NCBI GenBank assembly: GCA_030638205.1
Contig: DAOWFB010000149.1
Location: 1-6,822 of the forward strand
Source of the DNA: Thalassospiraceae bacterium
GTDB taxonomy: Bacteria; Pseudomonadota; Alphaproteobacteria; Rhodospirillales; Magnetovibrionaceae
DNA length: 6,822 nt
Reading direction: 5' to 3'
Positions 5,879 through 6,822 of the stretch are shown piece by piece. The translations under genes were made by a program, and so were the position numbers. Positions within the stretch are counted from its first letter, which is position 1; each line of letters starts with the position of its first letter. Under the pieces are notes generated by a model. The model saw only the letters and a program-made list of their open reading frames with translations, made no database searches and had not been told where the DNA came from.

Positions 5879-6421
5879 TCAAAACCCATATGGGTTTTCA
5901 ATGCCTAGTTCTTTTAAAATATCCGTTTCCAGATTTTCCATTGTTTCGGCTTCACCCGTCTCAATATGGTCAAAACCCAGTAGGTGTACCATACCATGAA
6001 CCACCAAATGACTGAAATGATTAGCTAAGGTCTTTTTCTGGGCCTTGGCCTCAATAGTGGTGGTTTGTAGCGCAATGGCAATATCGCCCAACAACAACGG
6101 CGCATCACCCGCCACGCCACCGCCTAGCAATGCCCCGGTTGGAAACGATAAAACGTTGGTGGGCTTATCCTTACCCAAATAATCACGGTTTAAGGTTTGT
6201 TGGCGATCATCGCCTAACAACAACAAGCTTATCTCGACTGTTTTGCTTTGAACCTCGTTGCTAATTAATGATTTTTTGCCCGCCATATCCCACACGGCAT
6301 TTATTGCACAGGTGGCAATGCCGGACGCATCAGGAAGTTCTGCATTCCAACCATCGTCATCAATGGATATGTCTATGACGAGATTTTTCTCAATATTTTT
6401 CTCAATATTTTTCTGGGGCAT
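5879..6421 (-). CDS. ybeY: Endoribonuclease YbeY (rRNA maturation RNase)
   Basis: YbeY is a single-strand metal-dependent endoribonuclease needed for 16S rRNA 3' maturation and 70S ribosome quality control. From the ATG at 6421 it has 180 residues. The zinc-binding motif HGMVHLLGFDH gives the three expected histidines at 142, 146 and 152. The conserved NRDYLGKDKPTNVLSFP block (about 78-94) includes the family arginine. LLLGDIAIA precedes the motif. The frame stays open to 6493 inside phoH, but those starts lack a ribosome-binding site and overlap phoH; the ATG at 6421 is 7 nt beyond the phoH-like stop. Its own Shine-Dalgarno is weak (AAGAAA-type), so coupling to the upstream gene is likely. 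The N-terminus contains a tandem NIEKNIEK (residues 5-12) encoded by a 12-bp DNA repeat. The C-terminus is ENPYGF, ending 20 nt before corC. Confidence 0.95.
   Translation of the reverse strand: MPQKNIEKNIEKNLVIDISIDDDGWNAELPDASGIATCAINAVWDMAGKKSLISNEVQSKTVEISLLLLGDDRQQTLNRDYLGKDKPTNVLSFPTGALLGGGVAGDAPLLLGDIAIALQTTTIEAKAQKKTLANHFSHLVVHGMVHLLGFDHIETGEAETMENLETDILKELGIENPYGF
6383..6414 (-). repeat. 12-bp tandem repeat in the ybeY 5' end
   Basis: On the plus strand the unit ATTTTTCTCAAT occurs perfectly twice (6383-6394 and 6395-6406) and is followed by 8 bp of a third copy (6407-6414). In frame it encodes the repeated Asn-Ile-Glu-Lys near the YbeY N-terminus. The period is a multiple of three, so copy-number changes would lengthen or shorten the protein without breaking the frame. 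Confidence 0.85.
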
Positions 6422-6428
6422 TAATTTT

Positions 6429-6822
6429 TCATTTCTTGTTTTTGTTATTTTCATACGGCGCTGCAGCATGGCGATTTGCCTCTGCCTGATCATAGGCGGT
6501 TACAATTCGCGTTACCAGCGGGTGACGGACAACATCAGCCGCACTAAATTCAATAAACGAAACGCCTTTTACATCGCCCAATATTTCACTGGCATCACGT
6601 AACCCCGAACGTTGGCCTTTTGGTAAGTCAACCTGGGTTAAGTCACCGGTAACAACCATCCGAGCGTTTTCGCCAAGCCTTGTTAAAAACATTTTCATTT
6701 GTACCGCAGATGTATTTTGTGCTTCATCCAAAATAACAAATGCATTGGCAAGGGTACGCCCACGCATAAAGGCAAGCGGAGCAACTTCGATATCACCATT
6801 TTCAAGGCGGCGCACAACTTCA
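6429..6822 (-). CDS. ybeZ: PhoH-family ATPase (YbeZ/PhoL-like), C-terminal part, runs off the window
   Basis: This is the C-terminal 130 residues of a PhoH-like ATPase, a P-loop NTPase whose E. coli relative YbeZ works with YbeY in rRNA processing. The Walker A motif lies outside the window. Visible are IEVAPLAFMRGRT, the Walker B region FVILDEAQNT, then QMKMFLTRLG, MVVTGDLTQVDLPKGQRSGL, and FSAADVVRHPLVTRIVTAY, all strongly typical of PhoH. The frame is open through the window edge at 6822; the GTG at 6815 is an internal valine, not a start. The tail after the domain is lysine/asparagine-rich (ENNKNKK). The stop codon is 7 nt from the ybeY start, supporting one operon. I follow the YbeZ/PhoL naming because it neighbours ybeY; phoH is also commonly used. 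Confidence 0.93.
   Translation of the reverse strand, partial: EVVRRLENGDIEVAPLAFMRGRTLANAFVILDEAQNTSAVQMKMFLTRLGENARMVVTGDLTQVDLPKGQRSGLRDASEILGDVKGVSFIEFSAADVVRHPLVTRIVTAYDQAEANRHAAAPYENNKNKK

Noticed and set aside
5473..6015. Plus-strand open frame of 180 codons opposite corC and ybeY
   Set aside because: It is antisense to two firmly identified genes, has serine-rich low-information composition and no domain; it is a shadow frame.
6422..6493. N-terminal extension of ybeY to upstream starts at 6493, 6469 or 6454
   Set aside because: These lie inside the phoH-like gene without ribosome-binding sites, and the extra residues are basic and not typical of YbeY.

Overview
The window is a stretch of core bacterial chromosome, and every protein gene I can support lies on the minus strand. 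Read in the direction of transcription (high to low coordinates) the order is: C-terminal part of a PhoH-like ATPase, ybeY, corC, lnt, an XRE-type helix-turn-helix regulator, metK, trmB, and the N-terminal part of rimP. This order, especially lnt - XRE regulator - metK - trmB - rimP, is typical of Alphaproteobacteria. A SAM-II-type riboswitch, a class found mainly in that group, points the same way. Base composition is moderate to low in G+C for an alphaproteobacterium (judged by eye), so a lower-GC, possibly marine or intracellular-related lineage is plausible, but I cannot name the order. I see no mobile element, tRNA, rRNA or CRISPR array.

Region by region: positions 6822-3220 hold phoH-like, ybeY, corC and lnt with gaps of only 7, 20 and 11 nt, which looks like one operon linking rRNA maturation and quality control (YbeY and its PhoH-family partner) with Mg/Co ion homeostasis (CorC) and lipoprotein N-acylation (Lnt). 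The 153-nt gap 3067-3219 carries a good sigma70-type promoter for the regulator, preceded by three ordered ACCTA/TAGGT half-sites that look like an operator. The regulator gene follows at 3066-2599.

The 192-nt gap 2407-2598 is the most interesting part. It contains a candidate promoter, a pseudoknotted RNA with the conserved pieces of the SAM-II riboswitch (about 2517-2470), and a hairpin that would cover the metK Shine-Dalgarno sequence. This is a feedback circuit in which the enzyme's product, S-adenosylmethionine, would shut off MetK translation. metK overlaps trmB, an SAM-dependent tRNA methyltransferase, by 23 bp, so the SAM producer and one SAM consumer are probably co-expressed.

The last gap (324-527) separates trmB from rimP, the first gene of the usual rimP-nusA-infB transcription/translation operon. 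It contains a hairpin, a perfect 10-bp palindrome and a weak promoter candidate. The genes are well-known families; the notable material is in the regulatory intervals.
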